From assembly GCF_002236105.1 (NCBI RefSeq), contig NZ_NIWU01000001.1:186001-250000 (forward strand): DNA of 64,000 nt, given 5' to 3'. The stretch is from Pseudomonas umsongensis (GTDB lineage Bacteria > Pseudomonadota > Gammaproteobacteria > Pseudomonadales > Pseudomonadaceae). Below are positions 51,180 through 59,559 of the stretch, piece by piece (within the stretch, counting starts at the first letter, position 1; each line of letters opens with the position of its first letter). The notes below the pieces were generated by a model, which was given only the letters and a program-made list of their open reading frames with translations, was not told where the DNA came from and ran no database searches. Made by a program: the position numbers and the translations under genes.

Positions 51180-54100
51180 TTATAGTTGAGTGACGGCGAT
51201 TTTGCTGTTGCTCTGGCTGGCATCATGGAATTGGGCGGTGTTGCCATTGCGCCACTGCTCCAGCAATTGCGCCTGGCGTTGTTGCGCATGGCCGAGGAAT
51301 CGCTCTTTGACCGGACCATAGCCGCGAACGCTTTCAGGCAATTCCACCAGATCCTGGGCCAGGCCCAGTTTTTGGGTGGTCAAGCCCGCCAGCACTTCGT
51401 CGAGGATCTGTTCGTAGTTGGCCAGCCAATTGCGTTCCACCTTGCGCTCATGGGTACGACCGAATGGATCAAGCCATGTATTACGCAGGAACTTGAGCCT
51501 GGCCAGCAGTTTGAAGCCTTGCAGCATCCAGGGGCCGAAGCTGCGTTTTTTCGATTCACGGCCGGAGCCGTTATCGTTCAGCAGCGGCGGAGCGAGGTGG
51601 AAGCGCAGGCGATAGTCGCCTTCGAAGCCAGCCTGGATTTTTTCCAGGAATTGGCCGTCGGTAAACAGACGGGCTACTTCATATTCATCCTTGATGGCCA
51701 GCACTTTGAAGTAGTAACGGGCGACGCTTGCCGACAGCTTGCCGGGTTGCCCGAGCAGTGCGGTTTCTGCCTTGATGAATTGCTCGACACGATAGCGGTA
51801 GCGTTGGGCATAGGCGTAGTTCTGGTACGCAGTGAGAAACTCCATGCGCCGTGCCAGCGTTTCTTCCAGGCTTTGCGACAGTAAGCGGTCCGGGCTTTGC
51901 ACCTTGCCGGCTTCCAGTTTGCGTAATACCCGTGGCAGGTCATGGGCGCTGCGCCGACCCCAGTCGAAGGCCGAGAGATTAAAGGGCACCGCCGTGCCGT
52001 TCAGTTCGATGGCCTGTAGTAGCGCCGCTTTACCCACCGGCAACCAGCCCTTCTGGTAGGCATAGCCGAGCATGAACGTGTTGGTCGCAATCGAATCACC
52101 CATCAGGGCCGTGGCGATTTTGCTTGCGTCGATAAAATCCGCATGCTCAGTGCCCACCGCTTCGGCGATTTGCTCCGACATGTTGCCGGTCTGGAAGGTC
52201 GGGTCCGGGTGTTTCAGCAAATCACCAGTTTCCGCCTGCTGGGCGAAGGTACGCACAAAGGCGCTGGTGATGGTTTCTTCGCTGTTGATCAAGGCATGGG
52301 TCACGCCATGACGCAGTTTGGACAGGGTTTCGGTGTTGGCGCTGACCACCAGGTCGCAACCGAGCAGCAGGGCGGTCTCACCTTCGGCAATCCGCGGTGC
52401 AAACAACTGTTCCTGGTGCGCGGCAATGCGAATGTGCGACCACACCGCACCGCCTTTTTGTGCCATGCCGGCCATGTCCAGATTGAGCGTGCCTTTGCCT
52501 TCGATGAACGCCGCCATTCCCAGCAGGGCGCCGATGGTCACCACGCCCGTACCGCCCACGCCAGTGACCAGGATGCTATATGGCTCATCCAGCGCTACGG
52601 TCGCGGGCGTCGGCAAATCCCACACGTCATCCTTCGCGGAAGCCAGGGCTTTGGGTTTGCGCAAGGTGCCACCTTCGACCGTGACAAAACTCGGGCAAAA
52701 ACCGTTGAGACAGGTGAAGTCTTTGTTGCATGAAGACTGGTCAATTTCACGCTTGCGGCCGTACTCGGTTTCCACCGCCACCACCGACATGCAGTTGGAT
52801 TTGCTGCTGCAATCGCCACAGCCTTCACATACTGCTTCGTTGATCACGACCCGACGTGCAGGGTCCGGGAATTTGCCGCGTTTACGCCGCCGGCGTTTTT
52901 CCGCGGCACAGGTCTGGTCATAGATGATTGCCGACACCCCCTGGAACTGGCGCAACTGTTCCTGCACTTCGTCCATTTTGTCGCGACGCAGCACCGGCAC
53001 GCCGTCTGCCAGATCACGGATGTGCTGATATTTCTCGACATCGTCACTGACGACCACAATACGTTGCACGCCCTCGGCCGCGAGCTGTCGGCTGATCTGC
53101 GCAACGCTGAGGCTGCCGTCCACAGGCTGTCCGCCGGTCATGGCCACGGCATCGTTGTAGAGAATCTTGTAGGTGATTTGCACCTTGGCCGCGATGGCGG
53201 CCCGAATCGCGAGAATGCCGGAGTGGAAATAGGTGCCGTCGCCCAGGTTGGCGAAGACGTGCCGGGTCTTGGTGAAAGGTGCCTGGCCGATCCATGCCAC
53301 GCCTTCGCCGCCCATCTGGCTGAAGGTCTGGGTCTGCGGATAGATCCAGGCCGCCATGTAGTGGCAACCGATACCGGCCAGTGCACGACTGCCCTGCGGG
53401 ACCTTGGTCGAGGTGTTGTGCGGGCAACCGGAACAGTAGTGGGGCACGCGTTCCATCAGGTTGCTGAACTGGCCTTTGCTGGCCAGTTGTGCGTCCAGTA
53501 CCGCCAGGCTTACTTGCAGCGGACCATTCTGATGCAGGCGCAAAATACGCTTGGCCAACGCACGGGCGATCATTGCCGGGGTCAGGTCATTGGTCGCCGG
53601 CAGCAACCAGCCGGTGTGCGGCAGGCTCCATTCGCCTTTATCGTCAAACTTGCCGACGATGCGCGGTCGTACGTCTTCGCGCCAGTTGTAGAGTTCTTCC
53701 TTGAGCTGGTACTCGATCATGTGGCGTTTTTCTTCGACCACCACGATTTCTTCCAGGCCCTCGGCAAACTGGCGCACGCCTTCGGCTTCCAGCGGCCAGA
53801 CCATACCGACCTTGTACACGCGCAGGCCGATCTGCTGTGCGAGGGTTTCATCGATACCAAGGATTTTCAGCGCCTGGCACACGTCGAGGTACGATTTTCC
53901 TGACGTTATGATGCCGATGCGCGCTTTCGGTGAGTCCATCACGATACGGTCGAGACGGTTGACCCGGGCGTAGGCGAGGGCGGCATACAGCTTGTGTTCC
54001 AGCAGGCGTTGTTCTTGCGCCAGGGGCGGGTCAGGCCAACGGATATTCAAGCCGCCTTCGGGCAACGGGATATCCGGAATGATCGGTTGTACGCGATGAA

Positions 54101-54743
54101 TGTCGATGTCGACCACGGCCGCGCTTTCCACGGTATCGGCCACCGCCTTGAGCGCAACCCAGCAACCGGAATACCTCGACATGGCCCAGCCGTGCATGCC
54201 GTAGTCGAGGTATTCCTGCACACCCGATGGCGCCAGTACCGGCATCATGACCGCTTTGAAAATGTGCTCGGTCTGATGCGGCAGCGAGGAGGAACGGGCG
54301 CCATGGTCATCACCGGCAATCGCCAGCACACCGCCGAATTGTGAGGTGCCGGCAGCGTTGGCGTGACGGAACACGTCGCCACAACGGTCGACGCCCGGGC
54401 CCTTGCCGTACCACATGCCGAACACGCCGTCGTAGGTCGCGCCTTCGAAGATATTGACCTGTTGGGTACCCCAGATCGAGGTGGCGGCGAGATCTTCGTT
54501 CATGCCCGGATGGAACACCGTGTGGTGTTCCTTGAGATAGTCGCGGGCCTTCCACAAAGCCTGATCAAAACCACCCAGCGGCGAGCCACGGTAGCCGGAA
54601 ATAAACCCGGCGGTATTCAGACCATTGGCCAGATCGCGCTGGCGCTGCATCAGAGGCAGGCGCACCAGCGCCTGAATCCCGGTGAGTAAAACTTTTCCGC
54701 TGTGCTGGATGTATTTGTCATCCAGAGACGGGGACGCACTCAT
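51180..54743 (-). CDS. Single-chain indolepyruvate ferredoxin oxidoreductase family protein
   Basis: 1187 residues combining all parts of 2-oxoacid:acceptor oxidoreductases: a pyrimidine/transketolase-like N-terminus (SGYRGSPLGGFDQALW), a TPP-binding centre (GIGCHYMAAWIYP, GQAPFTKTRHVFANLGDGTYFHSG), an iron-sulfur cysteine cluster (CEGCGDCSSKSNC) and a gamma domain (LVTGVGGTGVVTIGALLG). It decarboxylates aryl- or branched 2-oxoacids to acyl-CoA. ATG 54743 is chosen for GGAGG six bases upstream; the ATG two codons earlier has no room for a site. A perfect ANR box lies 153 bases upstream. Confidence 0.92.
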   Translation of the reverse strand: MSASPSLDDKYIQHSGKVLLTGIQALVRLPLMQRQRDLANGLNTAGFISGYRGSPLGGFDQALWKARDYLKEHHTVFHPGMNEDLAATSIWGTQQVNIFEGATYDGVFGMWYGKGPGVDRCGDVFRHANAAGTSQFGGVLAIAGDDHGARSSSLPHQTEHIFKAVMMPVLAPSGVQEYLDYGMHGWAMSRYSGCWVALKAVADTVESAAVVDIDIHRVQPIIPDIPLPEGGLNIRWPDPPLAQEQRLLEHKLYAALAYARVNRLDRIVMDSPKARIGIITSGKSYLDVCQALKILGIDETLAQQIGLRVYKVGMVWPLEAEGVRQFAEGLEEIVVVEEKRHMIEYQLKEELYNWREDVRPRIVGKFDDKGEWSLPHTGWLLPATNDLTPAMIARALAKRILRLHQNGPLQVSLAVLDAQLASKGQFSNLMERVPHYCSGCPHNTSTKVPQGSRALAGIGCHYMAAWIYPQTQTFSQMGGEGVAWIGQAPFTKTRHVFANLGDGTYFHSGILAIRAAIAAKVQITYKILYNDAVAMTGGQPVDGSLSVAQISRQLAAEGVQRIVVVSDDVEKYQHIRDLADGVPVLRRDKMDEVQEQLRQFQGVSAIIYDQTCAAEKRRRRKRGKFPDPARRVVINEAVCEGCGDCSSKSNCMSVVAVETEYGRKREIDQSSCNKDFTCLNGFCPSFVTVEGGTLRKPKALASAKDDVWDLPTPATVALDEPYSILVTGVGGTGVVTIGALLGMAAFIEGKGTLNLDMAGMAQKGGAVWSHIRIAAHQEQLFAPRIAEGETALLLGCDLVVSANTETLSKLRHGVTHALINSEETITSAFVRTFAQQAETGDLLKHPDPTFQTGNMSEQIAEAVGTEHADFIDASKIATALMGDSIATNTFMLGYAYQKGWLPVGKAALLQAIELNGTAVPFNLSAFDWGRRSAHDLPRVLRKLEAGKVQSPDRLLSQSLEETLARRMEFLTAYQNYAYAQRYRYRVEQFIKAETALLGQPGKLSASVARYYFKVLAIKDEYEVARLFTDGQFLEKIQAGFEGDYRLRFHLAPPLLNDNGSGRESKKRSFGPWMLQGFKLLARLKFLRNTWLDPFGRTHERKVERNWLANYEQILDEVLAGLTTQKLGLAQDLVELPESVRGYGPVKERFLGHAQQRQAQLLEQWRNGNTAQFHDASQSNSKIAVTQL

Positions 54744-54857
54744 GCTCATCCTCCAGGCTTTATTGTCATGGCGGCGCCAGGAGAGCGGCGTTGCCTAGTT
54801 ATTGGCCGGAGTCTAGGGAGGGGGGTGTGGATCGTAAAATCACAAAAACAGCGGGGT

Positions 54858-54878
54858 GGTATTGGATATTTGAATACC
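54858..54878. promoter_or_regulatory. Palindrome GGTATT-9-AATACC
   Basis: Six-base exact arms in the divergent promoter between the oxidoreductase and DUF1302 genes, next to the ANR box. Candidate operator of unknown regulator. Confidence 0.35.
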
Positions 54879-54895
54879 GGAATGTTCTTTGGCAT

Positions 54896-54909
54896 TTGAT
54901 CAATATCAA
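54896..54909. promoter_or_regulatory. Perfect ANR/FNR box
   Basis: TTGATCAATATCAA matches the TTGAT-N4-ATCAA consensus at every fixed position and sits within a longer 22-base palindrome (54892-54913). It is 153 bases from the oxidoreductase start and 156 bases from the DUF1302 start, so it could control either or both. Confidence 0.7.
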
Positions 54910-55034
54910 ATGCATTTCAGCAATGCTCCCAATCGTTGTGCCCAAACCTCCCTGTCCCGTTTACTTCAGCCATATCGAAGCCCTCAGGCCAGCGCTCTTC
55001 GGCGCGGTTGAAACGGCCCGGCACTTCGGCTGCC

Positions 55035-55042
55035 AATAACAA
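55035..55042 (+). promoter_or_regulatory. AANAANAA motif before the DUF1302 gene
   Basis: AATAACAA lies about 10 bases before the GGAAGGGAG ribosome site; a plausible Crc/Hfq target. Confidence 0.4.
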
Positions 55043-55064
55043 AAAGAATGGGAAGGGAGTGTTG

Positions 55065-56735
55065 ATGATCGACGCAAAACCAAAGCCGTTAAGCCTGGCC
55101 ATCTGGCTCAGTGTGATCGGGTGTGTCTTGTCCGTTGGCAACAGTAGGGCTGCCGAGTTCGATACCGGCAATCCGGACCTCACCGCGCGCTGGGACAACA
55201 CCGTTCGCTACAACGTCGGCGTGCGAGCTGAGGGGCGTGACAATGCCTTGGCCAACAACGCCACCTACGACGAGTCTGATTCCAAGTTTGATAAAGGCGA
55301 TGTGGTGACCAATCGCGTCGACCTGATGAGCGAAATGGAGGTGGCCTATAAGAAGTACAACGGCTTTCGCATCAGCGGCGCTGCCTGGTACGACCAGGCG
55401 TACGAAGACACCGATGTCGAAACCAGCGATGGCAACGTCTTCTACCCCGGCGCATTTCCGGGTAAGAGTACGCCGAGCTATACCAACGGCCATTACTCCA
55501 ACTTTACCAAGCGCTACCACCGCGGACCCAGCGGCGAATTGCTGGACGCCTTTGCGTTTACCCGCTTCGACCTTGGCGACATCCCGGTCAGCGTGCGTGC
55601 CGGCCGGCACACCGTGTATTGGGGCAATGGCCTGTTGATTGCCGGGCATGCCATTTCCTACTCACAAGCACCGCTGGATGGGCGCAAGGCCGTGAGTAAC
55701 CCCGGCACCGAGACGCGCGAAATCTTCCTGCCGTTGACGCAGATTTCCACCCAGGCGCAGGTCACCGACAAGTTGTCGCTGGCGGCGCAATATTTCTTCG
55801 AATGGGACACTACTCGTGCGCCTGAGGGCGGCACTTACCTGGCCTCCGCCGACATCGCACTTGAAGGCCCGGACCGCTTGCCGTTGTTCAGTGGTTTCAC
55901 ACGGCCATTGATCGATCCGCTCAAGCCCAAGGACGAGGGCAACTGGGGCGTGATGGGTACCTACAGCTTCGACTATCTGCACTCGGAAGTCAGCCTGTAC
56001 TACCGCGAGTTCGATGATTACAACCCGTGGGGCCTGCAAGTGGCGCCGACTTTCGCCCGCTACGTTTACGCCAACAACGTCAAGCTTTATGGCCTGGGTT
56101 ACTCCGCAGGGCCGGTACTGGGTGGCGGCTCCGTGGGGGTAGACCTGTCGTATCGCCAGAACACTTCCCTGATCTCCAGCAACATCAGCACCGTCGACAA
56201 CGAGGGCGCCCGAGGTGATACCTGGCACCTGGTGGTCAACAGCCTTTGGTTGCTGCCGCGTACCAATTACTTCGACACCGGCAGCCTGATCACCGAAATG
56301 GCGTTCAGTCACGTGGAAAAGGTGACAGAGCATGAAGAGCTGTTCAAGGGCGAAGGCTACCGCGGCTGCCCGGCGGGGCAGGACAAACACTTCGGCTGCG
56401 CCACCGACAACTATGTCGGCCTTGCCGTTAGCTTTGCGCCGCAGTGGCTGGGGGTGTTCCCCGGTTGGAATATTTCTACCCCGATGAGCGTGGATTACGG
56501 CGTCAGCGGCAATGCCGCCACAGGGGGAGGCAACGAAGGCAAATACACCTGGAAGGCCGGTGTGAAGGGCACCTACGACGAGCGCATGGACGTGACGCTG
56601 TCTTATATCGGCTACGGCAGCGAACGCCATTACGCCGATGTCAATGGCGTAGGAAAAACCGTCGTCGGTGGTTCCGGCGACGTTGGACTGTCCGACCGTA
56701 ACTGGGTCTCCCTGACCGTCAGCACAGCGTTCTAA
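55065..56735 (+). CDS. DUF1302 family envelope protein
   Basis: 556 residues. A signal peptide (about 1-30, ending SRAAEF) is followed by a beta-strand-rich protein with the family start DLTARWDNTVRYNVGVR, DAFAFTRFDLGDIPVSVRAGRHTVYWG and a C-terminal WVSLTVSTAF, the aromatic end expected of an outer membrane barrel. ATG 55065 has a strong GGAAGGGAG. DUF1302 and DUF1329 genes are commonly paired in pseudomonad clusters for hydrophobic substrates, where they are thought to help handle or move them. The direct function is not known. Confidence 0.88.
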   Translation: MIDAKPKPLSLAIWLSVIGCVLSVGNSRAAEFDTGNPDLTARWDNTVRYNVGVRAEGRDNALANNATYDESDSKFDKGDVVTNRVDLMSEMEVAYKKYNGFRISGAAWYDQAYEDTDVETSDGNVFYPGAFPGKSTPSYTNGHYSNFTKRYHRGPSGELLDAFAFTRFDLGDIPVSVRAGRHTVYWGNGLLIAGHAISYSQAPLDGRKAVSNPGTETREIFLPLTQISTQAQVTDKLSLAAQYFFEWDTTRAPEGGTYLASADIALEGPDRLPLFSGFTRPLIDPLKPKDEGNWGVMGTYSFDYLHSEVSLYYREFDDYNPWGLQVAPTFARYVYANNVKLYGLGYSAGPVLGGGSVGVDLSYRQNTSLISSNISTVDNEGARGDTWHLVVNSLWLLPRTNYFDTGSLITEMAFSHVEKVTEHEELFKGEGYRGCPAGQDKHFGCATDNYVGLAVSFAPQWLGVFPGWNISTPMSVDYGVSGNAATGGGNEGKYTWKAGVKGTYDERMDVTLSYIGYGSERHYADVNGVGKTVVGGSGDVGLSDRNWVSLTVSTAF

Positions 56736-56757
56736 ACCGCCCCTGAAATGCAATGCA

Positions 56758-56781
56758 GTGATCACCGGGCTTGGTGATCAC
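56758..56781 (+). other. Intra-operon hairpin between DUF1302 and DUF1329 genes
   Basis: Nine-base exact arms GTGATCACC and GGTGATCAC with a 6-base loop and no T-run. It may stabilise or partly terminate the upstream message. Confidence 0.5.
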
Positions 56782-56801
56782 CCATCTGAATGGAGAAGGT
56801 C

Positions 56802-58154
56802 ATGAAGATTAATTCTTGTGCGATAGGCCTCGTGGCCATCGCTTTGGCGGGGTCGGCGGTGGCTGATGAGAGCTTCACTACAGCGGACCTGGGCGGCAAG
56901 CTCACGGCGTTTGGTTCGATTGTCGCCGGCAACGCGGCGGGCACTATTCCGGCTTACGACGGTGGTCTGAAAGTCCCTGCCGGTATGGTGCCTGGCGATG
57001 GGACCTGGCCGAACCCGTTTGCCAATGAAAAGCCACGCTTGCGCATTACCGCAAGCAACGCGGACCAGTACGCTGACCAGATGACGGCCGGGCAGATGAA
57101 GTTGCTCAAAAAGTACCCCGACACGTATTACCTTGAGGTGTACCCCACCCACCGGACCGCCACCTTTCCAGCAAACTTCCTGGCAGCTACCCAGCGCAAC
57201 GCCACCCGCAAAGACTGCAAAACCGAGAACGATGGTCTGTCGATCAGCGAAGCGTGCCGTGGCGGCCTGCCTTTCCCGCTGCCGCGCGATGGCCGCGAGG
57301 TGATGTGGAACTACATCCTCAACTATCAGGGCGTGAATGGCTGGGACTGGAACCACAGTGCCTATGTGGTCAATGAGGGCCACATCACGCTGACCAACAC
57401 CAACCGTTCCACCGGCGAAAAACCTTTCTATCAAATGGATGTGCCAGGGCGTGATCCGAAAATCGCCCAGCGTATCTGGTCGCACGTCGTCGCGCCGGCC
57501 CGTACGGCCGGGCAGGCATCCGGGTATTGGGATTACCTCGACCCGGTCACCGACTCCCGCTACGCCTGGAGCTACAGCACCGGCCAGCGGCGTGTACGCA
57601 AGGCTCCGGAGTTCAACTACGACACCCCTAACTCGGCGTTCGGCGGGGTAGCGTTCTACGACGAAATCTTCCTGTTCTCCGGGAAGATGGACCGCTTTGA
57701 CTGGAAGTTGGTGGGCAAGAAGGAAATGTTGATTCCCTACAGCAACTACACGCTGAAATGGGGTTGCGACATGGAGAAAAAGCTCATGCCCAACCACATC
57801 AATCCGGCCTGTGAACGCTGGGAGCTGCACCGTGTCTGGGTGGTGGAAGCGACGCGCAAGGACGGCGTGCGTCACGCGCAGAAAAAGCGCCGCTACTACA
57901 TCGACGAAGACACCTTTGGCGCGGCTGTCTACGACGCCTGGGACGACAGCGGTGCGTTGTTCCGTACCGGCTCGCAGTACAACATCGAGGCCTACGGTAT
58001 TCCCAACAATCCGCAACAGGATTCCTACTCGCTGTACGACTTCACCCGTGACCAGTACGGCATGTTCGGTAATGGCCCTACACGCTACCGCCAGGAACCG
58101 GTCGCCGAGCGTGAAGCCAACCCACAGACCATCGCTGGTGGTCAAACCCGCTGA
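56802..58154 (+). CDS. DUF1329 family periplasmic/outer-membrane protein
   Basis: 450 residues. Signal peptide about 1-22 (ends SAVADES). The mature part has the DUF1329 hallmarks: LTAFGSIVAGNAAGTIPAYDGG near the start, GGLPFPLPRDGREVMWNYIL in the middle and RVWVVEATRKDGVRHAQKKRRYYIDEDTF later, a LolB/LolA-like lipid-binding fold. ATG 56802 has GGAGAAGG upstream. It follows DUF1302 in the standard pair and precedes a clear terminator. Confidence 0.9.
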   Translation: MKINSCAIGLVAIALAGSAVADESFTTADLGGKLTAFGSIVAGNAAGTIPAYDGGLKVPAGMVPGDGTWPNPFANEKPRLRITASNADQYADQMTAGQMKLLKKYPDTYYLEVYPTHRTATFPANFLAATQRNATRKDCKTENDGLSISEACRGGLPFPLPRDGREVMWNYILNYQGVNGWDWNHSAYVVNEGHITLTNTNRSTGEKPFYQMDVPGRDPKIAQRIWSHVVAPARTAGQASGYWDYLDPVTDSRYAWSYSTGQRRVRKAPEFNYDTPNSAFGGVAFYDEIFLFSGKMDRFDWKLVGKKEMLIPYSNYTLKWGCDMEKKLMPNHINPACERWELHRVWVVEATRKDGVRHAQKKRRYYIDEDTFGAAVYDAWDDSGALFRTGSQYNIEAYGIPNNPQQDSYSLYDFTRDQYGMFGNGPTRYRQEPVAEREANPQTIAGGQTR

Positions 58155-58170
58155 CATCGTGCGCCCTTTT

Positions 58171-58200
58171 CGGCGTTCGCCTCGGACGCCGATTTTTTTC
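58171..58200 (+). terminator. Rho-independent terminator after the DUF1329 gene
   Basis: CGGCGT and ACGCCG arms with a 9-base loop are followed by ATTTTTTTC. The next gene starts only 20 bases later, so its expression depends on read-through or an internal promoter. Confidence 0.75.
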
Positions 58201-58220
58201 TTCGTTCCCGAGACCTATTC

Positions 58221-59039
58221 ATGAGCGAGATTCTGAAACGCCTGGACGGCAAAGTCTGCGTGATCACTGGCGCGGGCAGTGGCATTGGCCGCGCTTCGGC
58301 ACTGCGTTTTGCCAGGGAAGGCGCCACCGTGGTGGTCACCGATCTTTTCGCCGAATCGGCGCAGGCCGTGGCGGCTCAAATCGGCGCCAATGCCCTGGCA
58401 TTGCAAGTGGATGTCGGCCAGGAAGACGCCCTGCGGGAGATGGTTGAACAGACCGTCCGGACTTTCGGCCGTATCGACGTGCTGTTCAATAATGCGGTGT
58501 ACCGAAACCCGGCCACCACCCGCGATATCGACTTCATCAACTTCAACACCGAGCTGTTCCACAACTGCATGCGTGTCAACGTGCTGGGCGGTGTCCTGGC
58601 GTGCAAATACGCTTTGCCGCACATGCTCGCCCAGGGCAGCGGTTCGATTCTGTTCACATCGTCCACCAGCTCGATTGCCGGCGAAATCTCCCAGTTCAGC
58701 TACGGCGCCTCCAAGGCTGCGCTCAATTGGTATGTGCAAACCATTGCCGCCACCTTTGGTAAACGCGGCATTCGTTGCAACGGCATTTTGCCGGGGGTCA
58801 TTCGCACACCGGCCATGGAAAGCTGGGCCAACGAGGCCATGAAGAGCGCTTTTCTCGACCTGCAAAACGTACCGCAACTGGGGGAGCCGGAAGACATCGC
58901 CGCCATGGCCGCATTTCTTGCCAGCGACGACGCGGCCTACGTCAACGGCACGTTGATGCGTGTAGACGGTGGCATGAGCTGCGGTACGCCGATGGTGCCA
59001 GTGGTGCGCAATTTCCTGCTGCCCCAAGCCTCGATCTGA
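58221..59039 (+). CDS. SDR-family oxidoreductase
   Basis: 272 residues: VITGAGSGIGRASA cofactor loop, FNNAVYRNP (NNAG site), SSTSSIAGEISQFSYGASK with serine and YxxxK, and MRVDGGMSCG near the end. Complete classical SDR, probably acting on a hydroxyl of the pathway substrate. It begins right after the terminator of the DUF1302-DUF1329 unit and is followed by an NTF2-like gene. Confidence 0.9.
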   Translation: MSEILKRLDGKVCVITGAGSGIGRASALRFAREGATVVVTDLFAESAQAVAAQIGANALALQVDVGQEDALREMVEQTVRTFGRIDVLFNNAVYRNPATTRDIDFINFNTELFHNCMRVNVLGGVLACKYALPHMLAQGSGSILFTSSTSSIAGEISQFSYGASKAALNWYVQTIAATFGKRGIRCNGILPGVIRTPAMESWANEAMKSAFLDLQNVPQLGEPEDIAAMAAFLASDDAAYVNGTLMRVDGGMSCGTPMVPVVRNFLLPQASI

Positions 59040-59072
59040 TCCCGATCAATTCACTGCACTGGAGCCCGTTTC

Positions 59073-59522
59073 ATGGCACTCGAACAGGAACGCTTCATCC
59101 TCGACATGCTGGCCGCCTGGGGCGATGGCAGCGACGGCAGCCGCCCGGATATCGAACGCATCATGGCCACTTTTGCCGACGACGCTGTCTGGCAACTTTG
59201 GGTACCCGGTGGTCCGGTGATCCGTGGTCGTGACGCGCTGCGCAAGGAGATAGAGCGGCAGATGAGTTATGTCACGCATAACCACTGCAACACGCGCCAC
59301 ATCGTTTCTTCCGAGCGAGTGGTAATGACCGAACGCGATGATTACTGCGTCAGCAATGGCGTCCCCATGCCGCATTCGATGGTGGCGGTGTACGAGCTGA
59401 ACGAGCAAGGCCTTATCTGTGCCTGGCGCGAGTACCTGGACACCGCTGACCTGGCGAAGAAAAAGGGCGTACCGCTGGAGCACGTGGGCGGGCCGAGCGC
59501 TGGTGTTATCAGCACCCATTGA
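59073..59522 (+). CDS. NTF2/SnoaL-like protein
   Basis: 149 residues with the SnoaL/limonene-epoxide-hydrolase-like fold: ERIMATFADDAVWQLWVPGGPVIRGRDALRKEI and DLICAWREYLDTADL-type end. In steroid and terpenoid clusters such proteins are isomerases, hydratases or epoxide hydrolases. It lies 33 bases after the SDR gene in the same direction. Substrate unknown. Confidence 0.82.
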   Translation: MALEQERFILDMLAAWGDGSDGSRPDIERIMATFADDAVWQLWVPGGPVIRGRDALRKEIERQMSYVTHNHCNTRHIVSSERVVMTERDDYCVSNGVPMPHSMVAVYELNEQGLICAWREYLDTADLAKKKGVPLEHVGGPSAGVISTH

Positions 59523-59559
59523 TAGCGGCGCTGGACATCAGCGTCTGAGGGAGACATGT

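Noticed and set aside
55019..55034. Possible sigma-54 promoter before the DUF1302 gene
   Set aside because: GG and GC are spaced 10 bases apart, but the -12 half (CTGC) and flanking bases fit poorly, and no enhancer-binding regulator is nearby.
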